This document shows, piece by piece, positions 26,855 to 34,202 of a stretch of 64,000 nt of DNA. The stretch is from Halobacillus litoralis. Lineage in GTDB: Bacteria > Bacillota > Bacilli > Bacillales > Halobacillaceae. Location of the stretch: assembly GCF_020524085.2 (NCBI RefSeq), contig NZ_CP129016.1, forward strand, positions 1,730,001 through 1,794,000, given 5' to 3'. The stretch's first letter is position 1; each line of letters opens with the position of its first letter. The translations under genes were made by a program, and so were the position numbers. Under the pieces are notes generated by a model. That model had not been told where the DNA came from and made no database searches. It was given only the letters and a program-made list of their open reading frames with translations.

Positions 26855-28201
26855 ATGGGGGAACGTCAACCGAAGTCCAACTATGAGGGAAAGCATCGTC
26901 CATCGAAGAAAAATAAGAAACAAGATCCTCATGGGATGACCAATCATCGTAAGATTGCTTTAGCGCTCTCGATCATTCATGGTTTTGGACAGTTTTATAA
27001 TAAACAGTGGCTGAAAGGTTCCGCTTTTTTCATTTTAATGGCCTCTTTTTTCATCGCCTTTTCCGACTTGCTGCAGTTCGGATTTTGGGGTCTATTTACG
27101 CTTGGAACCGATCCCAATTACGATCATTCCATCGTTTTGCTCGTAGAAGGAATATTGACTCTGATCGTCACCATTTTGGGATTAGGCGTCTATGCATTTA
27201 ACTTAAGAGATGCTTTTAAAGTGGGAAAACAAAGAGACCTGAATGAAGCACCAAACTCTGTCAGGCAACAGTATCAAAACCTGGTAGGTGGAGGATTCCC
27301 TTACCTGATGATGACGCCTGGCTTCCTGTTGCTTGTATTCGTCGTCATTTTTCCGATCTTATTCGTTGTTTTATTATCATTTACAAACTATGACTTGTAT
27401 CATTCGCCACCTGCGAATCTCGTCGATTGGGTAGGATTCCAAAACTTTATCGAGATTTTCAACATTCCAATCTGGCGTGATACGTTCTTTAGTGTATTGG
27501 CCTGGACGGTTATTTGGACGTTTGGTGCTACGACTTTGCAAATTGCGCTCGGTATTTTCCTTGCCGTACTGATGAATCAGAAGGGAATCATCCTTCAAAA
27601 GACCATCCGTACGATTTTCATTTTACCGTGGGCGGTTCCTGCGTTCGTATCTATTCTAGTTTTCGCCGGAATGTTCAACGAAACATTCGGTACCATCAAC
27701 CGTGATATCCTGGCTGCCTTCGGGCTTGGGGATATTCCTTGGCTGACAAATCCGACGTATACGAAAATTGCTTTGATCATGATCCAGACGTGGCTTGGGT
27801 TCCCGTTCATTTTTGCGATGGTTACGGGTGTATTGCAGTCGATTCCTAATGAATTGTATGAGGCCGCTGATGTTGACGGCGCTTCAATTTTCCAGAAATT
27901 CAGAAGCATTACGTTGCCGCTCGTGTTGTATGCAACAGCACCGATCATGATTACTCAGTACACGTTCAACTTCAATAACTTTAATGTCATCTTCCTCTTC
28001 AATGGAGGAGGTCCGGCGGTTCCAAACCAGAATGCGGGGGGAACCGATATCTTGATTTCCTGGATCTACAACTTGACGATGACATCTGCCCAATACGGAA
28101 AAGCGGCAGCGATTACCATGATCCTGTCCTTGATCGTCATTACCGTAGCCTTGTGGCAGTTCAGAAGAACGAAATCATTCCAAGAAGAGGATATGATGTA
28201 A
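26855..28201 (+). CDS. mdxF: Maltodextrin ABC transporter permease (MdxF/MalF family)
   Basis: This ~448-residue protein has a charged N-terminal tail (Lys-rich, about 1-25), two extra N-terminal spans that resemble the MdxF/MalF extension, and then a six-span permease core. The EAA loop is LYEAADVDGASIFQKFRSIT followed by LPLV. NNFNVIFLFNGGGPAVPN is typical of MalF-type subunits. The ATG at 26855 follows AAAGGAGA. It precedes mdxG by 1 bp. Confidence 0.9.
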   Translation: MGERQPKSNYEGKHRPSKKNKKQDPHGMTNHRKIALALSIIHGFGQFYNKQWLKGSAFFILMASFFIAFSDLLQFGFWGLFTLGTDPNYDHSIVLLVEGILTLIVTILGLGVYAFNLRDAFKVGKQRDLNEAPNSVRQQYQNLVGGGFPYLMMTPGFLLLVFVVIFPILFVVLLSFTNYDLYHSPPANLVDWVGFQNFIEIFNIPIWRDTFFSVLAWTVIWTFGATTLQIALGIFLAVLMNQKGIILQKTIRTIFILPWAVPAFVSILVFAGMFNETFGTINRDILAAFGLGDIPWLTNPTYTKIALIMIQTWLGFPFIFAMVTGVLQSIPNELYEAADVDGASIFQKFRSITLPLVLYATAPIMITQYTFNFNNFNVIFLFNGGGPAVPNQNAGGTDILISWIYNLTMTSAQYGKAAAITMILSLIVITVALWQFRRTKSFQEEDMM

Positions 28202-28202
28202 T

Positions 28203-29042
28203 ATGAAAAATAACAAACGCATCCTACAGCTGACGTTTTCGTATATAGTGATTCTGGTTATGGTCACGATCATCCTATACCCGATTCTATGGATTGTCGG
28301 ATCATCCTTTAACCCGGGGAACAGCTTGTCAGGTTCCTCGATCATTCCTGAAAATGCAACGTTGAAACACTATAAAGAATTGTTCGACCCAGCACAGAGC
28401 GACTATCTGATCTGGTATTGGAACACGATTAAGATCTGTGTTCTGACGATGCTGTTCTCCGTGGCGCTTGTGTGTATGACGGCTTATTCATTCTCAAGGT
28501 TCCGTTTCGTTGGTCGTAAAAATGGTTTGATGACTTTCTTGATTCTGCAAATGATCCCGAACTTTGCTGCCTTGATTGCTATTTATGCTTTAGCGAACTT
28601 GACGGGCTTGCTTGATACCCACCTAGCGTTGATTCTCGTTTACACAGGTGGAGCGATTCCAATGAATACGTACTTGATGAAAGGGTATTTGGATACCATC
28701 CCTAAAGAGCTGGACGAGTCGGCTCGTATGGACGGTGCAGGGAACTTCCGTATTTTCTGGCAGATTGTTATGCCACTTGCAAAGCCGATGATTGCGGTTA
28801 TCTGCCTGTTTACGTTCATTACACCGTTCACAGATTTCATCCTGGCCCGTATTCTGCTGCGTTCGGAAGATAAATTCACACTCGCAGTAGGACTTTATGA
28901 AATGATTGCCGATCAGTTCGGGAATGAGTTCACACTGTTTGCTGCCGGTTCTGTATTGATTGCGGTGCCGATTTCCTTGCTTTTCTTATCCTTACAGAAA
29001 TATTTCGTTACTGGATTGACAGCAGGGGGGACGAAGGGATAA
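28203..29042 (+). CDS. mdxG: Maltodextrin ABC transporter permease (MdxG/MalG family)
   Basis: This 279-residue protein has six spans and the EAA loop DESARMDGAGNFRIFWQIVM followed by PLAKP. GGAIPMNTYLMKGYLDTIPK and the C-terminal YFVTGLTAGGTKG ending are diagnostic of MalG. It pairs with MdxF. No ATPase gene is present; as in B. subtilis, a shared MsmX-type ATPase encoded elsewhere presumably energises it. Confidence 0.92.
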   Translation: MKNNKRILQLTFSYIVILVMVTIILYPILWIVGSSFNPGNSLSGSSIIPENATLKHYKELFDPAQSDYLIWYWNTIKICVLTMLFSVALVCMTAYSFSRFRFVGRKNGLMTFLILQMIPNFAALIAIYALANLTGLLDTHLALILVYTGGAIPMNTYLMKGYLDTIPKELDESARMDGAGNFRIFWQIVMPLAKPMIAVICLFTFITPFTDFILARILLRSEDKFTLAVGLYEMIADQFGNEFTLFAAGSVLIAVPISLLFLSLQKYFVTGLTAGGTKG

Positions 29043-29062
29043 CCTTGAAGACATATGTATGG

Positions 29063-29099
29063 AAGGAGAAGCGGAGCAGCCCTCCGGTTCTCCTTTTTT
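29063..29099 (+). terminator. Terminator of mdxEFG
   Basis: AAGGAGAA-G-CGGAG pairs with CTCCG-G-TTCTCCTT across a 5-nt loop, followed by T residues. Confidence 0.85.
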
Positions 29100-29166
29100 A
29101 ATAAAAGAGAGATGAAAGCGTCCACATGATACAATGAACATAGTATGCAAATAGAAGGTGAAAGTT

Positions 29167-30261
29167 ATGGCGGTAACCATTAAAGAAGTGGCCAAAGCGG
29201 CAGGGGTAGCTCCTTCCACCGTGTCCCGTGTCATTGCAGACCATCCAAGAATAAGCCCGGCTACGAAAAAACGAGTGAAAAAAGCCATGAAAGAGATGGG
29301 GTACCATCCGAATGCCAATGCAAGGAACCTGGCGAACCGTTCGACACAATCGCTCGGTGTTGTCATGCCTTCGAGCGCAGACAAAGCGCTTCAAAACCCC
29401 TTCTTTCCAGAGGTTTTGCGTGGAATCAGTGCGGTCGCTCATGAGCTTGATTACTCGATGCTCTTATGTACAGGAGAGACAGATGAAGAAATGCTTGAGG
29501 CCGTCAAGCGCATGGTGTTCAGTAATCGTACCGATGGCATTATTCTTCTTTATTCACAAGTGGATGATCCGATCATGGAATTTTTATTGGAACAGAATTT
29601 TCCTTTTGTCATCGTCGGAAAACCGGCGACACGTGTGGATGAAATTACGCACGTGGATAACGATAATATCCGGGCCGGTAAAGAAATTACCAATCATCTG
29701 ATTGATATTGGACACGAACGCATTGCATTCATCGGTGGTTCTGAGGACCGTATTGTAACCATTGACCGTATGCGCGGGTATGAATTGGCTCTAGAAGAGG
29801 CTGGACTTTCGTACTTGGATGAGTACCGGATTCACACGGAATTCTTAAAATCCGGCGGACGTCAGGCGGTGCATGAGTTGTTCGCCCTTCCTAAACCACC
29901 GACAGGCATTGTGATCGCCGATGATCTCATGAGCATTGGTGTGGTGAACATGCTGGAGGAATTTGGGAAGCGCGTACCTGACGATATATCGATCGTCAGT
30001 TTCAACAATGTGTATTTATCCGAAATTACCCGTCCTCCTTTGACGACTGTTGATATTCACATTCATGGCCTAGGCAGCCAGGCAGCCAAGTGTCTGATCG
30101 AAAAGGTGAAAAACAAAGAGGAACCAGCGAAACGGATTATTGTGCCATTCGATATCAAATATCGTTCCTCCACAAAAAGAAATCAAACCACAGCTGGAAG
30201 GCTAACCTTCCGGCTGTGGTTTTTTTGTTGGAAAGAGAAAAGTTGTACGGTAATAATGTAA
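29167..30261 (+). CDS. LacI-family maltodextrin regulator (MalR/MdxR type)
   Basis: The ATG at 29167 follows AGAAGGTG. The N-terminal helix-turn-helix is VTIKEVAKAAGVAPSTVSRV with ISPATKKRVKKAMKEMGYHPN. The effector domain (about 60-330) includes RSTQSLGVVMP, THVDNDNIRAGKEITNHLID and IVSFNNVYLSEITRPPLTTV. It probably represses mdxEFG and the GH13 genes through the boxes at 25216-25360. The frame runs ~25 residues past the usual end, straight through a terminator hairpin (30186-30221), giving an unlikely Cys/Trp-rich tail. A small indel in the A5 run near 30175 would instead end the protein inside the hairpin. Confidence 0.85.
   Translation: MAVTIKEVAKAAGVAPSTVSRVIADHPRISPATKKRVKKAMKEMGYHPNANARNLANRSTQSLGVVMPSSADKALQNPFFPEVLRGISAVAHELDYSMLLCTGETDEEMLEAVKRMVFSNRTDGIILLYSQVDDPIMEFLLEQNFPFVIVGKPATRVDEITHVDNDNIRAGKEITNHLIDIGHERIAFIGGSEDRIVTIDRMRGYELALEEAGLSYLDEYRIHTEFLKSGGRQAVHELFALPKPPTGIVIADDLMSIGVVNMLEEFGKRVPDDISIVSFNNVYLSEITRPPLTTVDIHIHGLGSQAAKCLIEKVKNKEEPAKRIIVPFDIKYRSSTKRNQTTAGRLTFRLWFFCWKEKSCTVIM
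30186..30226 (+). terminator. Terminator of the LacI-family gene (overlaps its 3' coding end)
   Basis: AACCACAGCTGGAAGG pairs with CCTTCCGGCTGTGGTT (one G-U) across a 4-nt loop, followed by T6-7. Confidence 0.88.
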
Positions 30262-30290
30262 GAAAATGTAAGACCTAGTCACCTATGTCT

Positions 30291-30419
30291 TATATCCCTC
30301 CGCACTTGGCTGTGGTTTGTGTGGCACTCAGTATCGGTGTGGCCATGCTATCCGGTCTCAAGCCAGCCAAAAAAGCAACGCGCATTGATGTAGTGAGCGC
30401 TTTAAGAAGAGATGTATAA
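30291..30419 (+). pseudogene. Remnant of an FtsX/MacB-type ABC permease (C-terminus only)
   Basis: Forty-two codons read IPPHLAVVCVALSIGVAMLS, then GLKPAKKATRIDVVSALRRD-V and a stop. This is the last transmembrane span and the P-A-x-x-A-x-x-x-x-P/D-x-x-x-A-L-R ending of MacB/FtsX-like permeases. No start codon, upstream domain or partner ATPase exists here. It is framed by two similar sequences, TGTAAGACCTAGTCACC (about 30266) and TGTAAGACCAGGTCATCC (about 30455), so a deletion or insertion event may have left it behind. Confidence 0.75.
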
Positions 30420-30458
30420 GTGTGGATTTTACATCCATTTATTGTAAGGCCTATTGTA

Positions 30459-30493
30459 AGACCAGGTCATCCAAATATTGGATGACCTGGTCT
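30459..30493. repeat. Palindromic intergenic repeat, copy 1
   Basis: AGACCAGGTCATCCAA and TTGGATGACCTGGTCT are 16-bp perfect arms around ATA. The same ACCAGGTCATCCA / TGGATGACCTGGT core occurs at 49814-49862, and a half copy near 22019. It lacks a T-run, so it is not a simple terminator. Confidence 0.8.
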
Positions 30494-30596
30494 GTATATA
30501 ATTTCCTCCTTCTTTTTTCCTTGATTTTTTGCATGTTTGCTCAATCTTCGGTACTCTAGTAGAGTTGAACGTTTATGAATTAAGAGAGGGATTTAT

Positions 30597-31619
30597 ATGA
30601 GTAAGGTAAAAAGAAATGACCCATGTCCGTGTGGAAGTGGGAAGAAATATAAGAAATGCTGCATGAATAAAACAAATGAAGGTGTGGGGTCAACAAGCCT
30701 TCATGAAGAGTTGAAAGGGCACTATAGTCACTTTATGGCCTATGTGAACCGTAACTATCCGAATGTTACGCCTAACGAAGAGCGTGAAACGCATGAGGAA
30801 GAAGTAGAAGCGGCTTTCCGTATGGTACAAGGTGTATTTATGGAGCGGCAAGAAGATGGAACAACGCTTTACGACGAATTCTTTGAAAAGAAACAGGACA
30901 AAATCGTCCGTCCAGCCACTCTAGCGTCTATGGAAGCATGGAAATCACCACTTGCAAGTGTTTTCCGTATCCAGGAGATTCAGTCCGAGCAAACCGTTAT
31001 GGTTGAAGATGTGTGGAGCGGTCTAACGTACGAAGTGAAGCGTGACGGTATTCCATTGAAAGAAGAAAATTATTCGCACATGCCGTATGTGATTGGAGTT
31101 GTTCTTAAATGGGGACCAATCTTCAATTTTGTACCGCTTGCGATTCCAAACTATGAGGAATCCTACCAAACTTTCAAACAGACGATCGAGGAGAAATTCC
31201 AACAAGCTGGATATGAATCCATCCACGCCTACATGCAGGCAACACTTATTGAGCAGTTGAAAAACTGGATGTATATGAATAGTTCTGAAGAATCCTCGGA
31301 AGACCAAGAGGTGCAGGAAACAGAAACTCCAGCTACCGGGGAGGATGAAGTGCTCGGCCTTGTCGACAATGAGCTGAAAACAGAACCAACTTTTGAGAGG
31401 TTGCGTGAAGCTTGGCTTTCTTATAAACAGGAAGAAGATCCGACGTTCCGCAAACCGGAAGTGGTGTCTGCTGCGCTTGAACACATCTATCGTACTTCTG
31501 AAGAGTTCCGCACAGAACCCGAGAAGGTGACGAAAAAAGCAGTAGCGACGAAATATGATGTTAGTCCGAGCAGCATGAGTAAGCGGATTACTCAGCTGAA
31601 AGAATTTATCGAAGGTTGA
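30597..31619 (+). CDS. SEC-C zinc-motif protein of unknown function
   Basis: This 340-residue protein begins with a SEC-C motif (RNDPCPCGSGKKYKKCCMNK), the short zinc finger found at the end of SecA and in YecA-like proteins. A ~200-residue middle region that I do not recognise follows (with WKSPLASVFRIQEIQSEQT). A Ser/Glu-rich linker comes next (about 230-260). The C-terminus looks like a helix-turn-helix (TKKAVATKYDVSPSSMSKRI, about 315-335). A zinc finger plus HTH suggests a nucleic-acid or ribosome link, but that is speculation. It is monocistronic with its own terminator. Confidence 0.7.
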   Translation: MSKVKRNDPCPCGSGKKYKKCCMNKTNEGVGSTSLHEELKGHYSHFMAYVNRNYPNVTPNEERETHEEEVEAAFRMVQGVFMERQEDGTTLYDEFFEKKQDKIVRPATLASMEAWKSPLASVFRIQEIQSEQTVMVEDVWSGLTYEVKRDGIPLKEENYSHMPYVIGVVLKWGPIFNFVPLAIPNYEESYQTFKQTIEEKFQQAGYESIHAYMQATLIEQLKNWMYMNSSEESSEDQEVQETETPATGEDEVLGLVDNELKTEPTFERLREAWLSYKQEEDPTFRKPEVVSAALEHIYRTSEEFRTEPEKVTKKAVATKYDVSPSSMSKRITQLKEFIEG

Positions 31620-31627
31620 TCATTTTT

Positions 31628-31659
31628 AAGCTTAGAGCAAAGTGCTCTAAGCTTTTTTT
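31628..31659 (+). terminator. Terminator of the SEC-C gene
   Basis: A perfect 12-bp stem AAGCTTAGAGCA / TGCTCTAAGCTT around a 3-nt loop, then T5. Confidence 0.9.
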
Positions 31660-31680
31660 GTAGGGATGCTGATAAATGTT

Positions 31681-31866
31681 TGAAACTCACTGTTAAAAGT
31701 TCGAAAGTCACTGTTAAAAGGCTAAAACTCACTGATAAAATTCATGAAGCCACCGATAAATTCTCAAAGTCGCTAATAAAATTCCAAAACCCGCGAATAT
31801 AATCCTGAAAGTCGCTAATAAACCTCTGAAAGGTGCTAATAAATTCCCGAAACCTGCTAATATCCT
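31681..31866. repeat. Degenerate 20-21-bp tandem repeat array (9 units)
   Basis: Nine units follow the pattern (G)AAA-[G/C]-TCGCTAATAAA-tt-c-c with drift from ACTCACTGTTAAAA at the left to CCTGCTAATATCC at the right. The period is 20-22 bp. On the minus strand a frame through it encodes a heptad of the form FISDFxR, which is a by-product of the 21-bp period. It fills the space between the SEC-C and catalase genes. Confidence 0.85.
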
Positions 31867-31950
31867 TCCACCCAAGATTCATTTCCTCTTTTGGAATAAA
31901 AAACCTGAACTCAGCAAAAACTCTTCCTATACAAAAGAGGAGGGAAAGGT

Positions 31951-33621
31951 ATGGATAAACATGAGCAAGGACCAGGAGGAGCAGAGGATCAGCGTTTTTC
32001 TGAAGAAGAAAACGAAAAGACATTAACGACGAGACAGGGGCATCCTGTCCGCACCAATCAAAATTTGCGTACGGTCGGTAATCGCGGACCAGCGACGCTT
32101 GAGAATTATGATTTTATAGAGAAAATCTCTCACTTTGATCGTGAGCGGGTTCCTGAGCGAGTCGTGCATGCCCGGGGTACCGGAGCGCATGGATACTTTG
32201 AGACGTATGGGAAAGTAGGGGAGGAGCCTGTGGAGAAATATACGCGGGCGAAGGTGTTCTCTGGTGCTGGAAAACAAACGCCTGTCCTCGTGCGTTTTTC
32301 TACCGTGACGCATTCAGCCGGGTCTCCGGAGACGTTACGTGATCCGCGTGGGTTTGCGGTGAAGTTTTATACAGAAGACGGGAACTGGGATTTGGTGGGA
32401 AACAACTTGAAGGTCTTCTTCATCCGTGATGCGATGAAGTTTCCGGATCTGATTCATTCCTTCAAGCCGGACCCTGTCACGAACATCCAGGATAGTGAGC
32501 GGATTTTCGACTTCATCAGTCAAACGCCTGAGGCGATGCATATGGTGACATTCCTTTTCTCCCCGTGGGGAATTCCGGCAAATTACCGGCAGATGCAAGG
32601 TTCGGGTGTAAATACGTATCGCTGGGTGAATGAAGAGGGCAAAGCTGTCCTCGTGAAATACCACTGGGAGCCTCTGAAGCACGGAATCAAAAATCTGACG
32701 CAGGAAGAGGCGAACGAAATCCAGGGTGAAAATTTCAATCACGCTACACAGGATTTGTACGAAGCGATTGAAAGTGGAGATTTTCCAGAGTGGGAACTTT
32801 GTGTTCAAATCATGGATGATCATGAGCATCCGGAACTCGATTTTGATCCTCTTGATGATACGAAAATCTGGCCGGAGGATCAGTTTCCATTTTTGAAGGT
32901 AGGAAAAATGGTGCTTAATAAAAATCCGGACAATCACTTCAATGAAATCGAGCAGGCGGCCTTCGGTACAGGGGTGCTCGTGGACGGGCTCGACTTTTCC
33001 GATGACAAAATGCTTCAAGGCCGTACGTTCTCTTATTCCGATACGCAGCGCTATCGGGTGGGGGCGAACTATCAGCAGCTGCCGGTGAACGCACCGAAGA
33101 AACATGTGGCCACTAACTATGAAGGTGGGAACATGTCTTATTTTACAGATCGTCCAAAAGACGCGAATCCACATGTGAATTATGAACCTTCGTCACTAAA
33201 TGGGTTGGAAGAAGCCACACCGAAAGCGAAACCGCATCAGCCTTATACAGAAGGCAAGTTGAAGAAAGAGCCGATCGATCGCGAAAATAACTTCAAGCAA
33301 GCTGGCGAGCGTTACCGCCTTTTCAAAGACTGGGAGCGGGATGATTTGATCATGAACCTCGTTACTTCCCTCAAACCATGCCAGCCTCACATCCAGAAGA
33401 AAATGATTTCTCTTTTCTCCCAATGTGATGAGGATTATGGTAAAAGAGTAGCCGAAGGGCTTGGGATGAATGCAGGGAATATGAACGCAGAAGTAGCGGA
33501 TGAAATAACTCCGACCAAAGGAAAGCTGCCGAAAAAAGGAGGCTCTCCAATCGGAAGTGCAGGAGCTGCGGATGCTGTTGAGCAAGCGCAGGAAAAAGGA
33601 CACGAAGCGGATCCGTATTGA
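31951..33621 (+). CDS. katX: Heme catalase, KatX-like
   Basis: This 556-residue clade-3-type catalase decomposes hydrogen peroxide. The distal-heme His motif is [20 protein letters not shown] (about 63-82), the conserved Asn lies in [14 protein letters not shown] (about 148), and the proximal heme Tyr is in [15 protein letters not shown] (about 358). Length and sequence resemble B. subtilis KatX, the spore-protective catalase, more than the 480-residue vegetative KatA. A hydrophilic C-terminal tail (about 505-556) ends in GHEADPY. GAGGAGGGAAAGG precedes the ATG. I see no convincing PerR box or sporulation promoter, because the repeat array occupies the upstream region. Confidence 0.9.
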   Translation: MDKHEQGPGGAEDQRFSEEENEKTLTTRQGHPVRTNQNLRTVGNRGPATLENYDFIEKISHFDRERVPERVVHARGTGAHGYFETYGKVGEEPVEKYTRAKVFSGAGKQTPVLVRFSTVTHSAGSPETLRDPRGFAVKFYTEDGNWDLVGNNLKVFFIRDAMKFPDLIHSFKPDPVTNIQDSERIFDFISQTPEAMHMVTFLFSPWGIPANYRQMQGSGVNTYRWVNEEGKAVLVKYHWEPLKHGIKNLTQEEANEIQGENFNHATQDLYEAIESGDFPEWELCVQIMDDHEHPELDFDPLDDTKIWPEDQFPFLKVGKMVLNKNPDNHFNEIEQAAFGTGVLVDGLDFSDDKMLQGRTFSYSDTQRYRVGANYQQLPVNAPKKHVATNYEGGNMSYFTDRPKDANPHVNYEPSSLNGLEEATPKAKPHQPYTEGKLKKEPIDRENNFKQAGERYRLFKDWERDDLIMNLVTSLKPCQPHIQKKMISLFSQCDEDYGKRVAEGLGMNAGNMNAEVADEITPTKGKLPKKGGSPIGSAGAADAVEQAQEKGHEADPY

Positions 33622-33627
33622 TCTTGT

Positions 33628-33662
33628 AAGCCTGACTCAAATAAGAGTCAGGCTTTTCTTTT
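33628..33662 (+). terminator. Terminator of katX
   Basis: AAGCCTGACTC / GAGTCAGGCTT stem with a 6-nt loop and T-rich tail. Confidence 0.88.
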
Positions 33663-33703
33663 TTTCTACTCCCGTGCATAAGGTAAGTAGGGGAGGGGAT
33701 CAC

Positions 33704-34165
33704 ATGAAACGCAGCCGTTCACCAATGATAATCATCTTTGTTTTAGGCTTGATTCTTATCCTTGCCATTGTCCTCACCATTTTCTTCATGACACGACCTG
33801 GCCAGCGTGCAGAAAGTACCATTGAGCAGTTTTATCTGCATGAACAACAAGGGAAGTTCTCCGATTCGTGGGAGCTTTTTCACTCCCAAATGAAAGAGAA
33901 ATTTACAAAAGGACACTACATACAAGACCGTGCGCACGTGTTCATGAATCACTTCGGCGTCGAAAGCTTTGAATTTGTGATGGGGGATTTGAAAAAAATT
34001 GATCAATGGACCATGGAGAAAGGGGCTAAGCCTCTATCGCCCGTTTATCAAACGACTGTGATTCAAACCTATAAAGGAAAGTACGGTCTTTTCCGCCTGC
34101 ATCAAGATGTTTATGTGGCCGAAGAGAAAGGGGAGTGGAAGATACTATGGGATTATCATAAATAA
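33704..34165 (+). CDS. Membrane-anchored small protein with NTF2/MecA-N-like domain (unknown function)
   Basis: The ATG at 33704 follows GGGGAGGGG. The 153-residue product has one N-terminal span (MIIIFVLGLILILAIVLTIF) and an outside domain of ~115 residues with ESTIEQFYLHEQQGKFSDSW and a strand-rich end (YGLFRLHQDVYVAEEKGEWK). This resembles the NTF2-like N-terminal domain that precedes penicillin-binding modules, here alone. No function can be assigned. Confidence 0.65.
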   Translation: MKRSRSPMIIIFVLGLILILAIVLTIFFMTRPGQRAESTIEQFYLHEQQGKFSDSWELFHSQMKEKFTKGHYIQDRAHVFMNHFGVESFEFVMGDLKKIDQWTMEKGAKPLSPVYQTTVIQTYKGKYGLFRLHQDVYVAEEKGEWKILWDYHK

Positions 34166-34201
34166 CAAAAAGCTTCCTACGCTTAAGTAGGAAGCTTTTT
34201 T
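34166..34201. terminator. Bidirectional terminator between the 33704 gene and the amylase gene
   Basis: AAAAAGCTTCCTAC / GTAGGAAGCTTTTT around GCTTAA, with A and T tracts on both sides. Confidence 0.9.
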
Positions 34202-34202
34202 G

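Noticed and set aside
30459..30493. Terminator upstream of the SEC-C gene.
   Set aside because: Strong palindrome but no T-run, and its sequence recurs as a repeat family at 49814; annotated as a repeat instead.
31742..32023. Minus-strand frame with FISDFxR heptads looked like a repeat protein.
   Set aside because: The heptad is a by-product of a 21-bp DNA repeat. No ribosome site, and the frame overlaps the 5' end of katX.
32335..33174. 279-residue minus-strand frame opposite katX.
   Set aside because: Shadow of the catalase gene, which has every catalytic motif on the plus strand.
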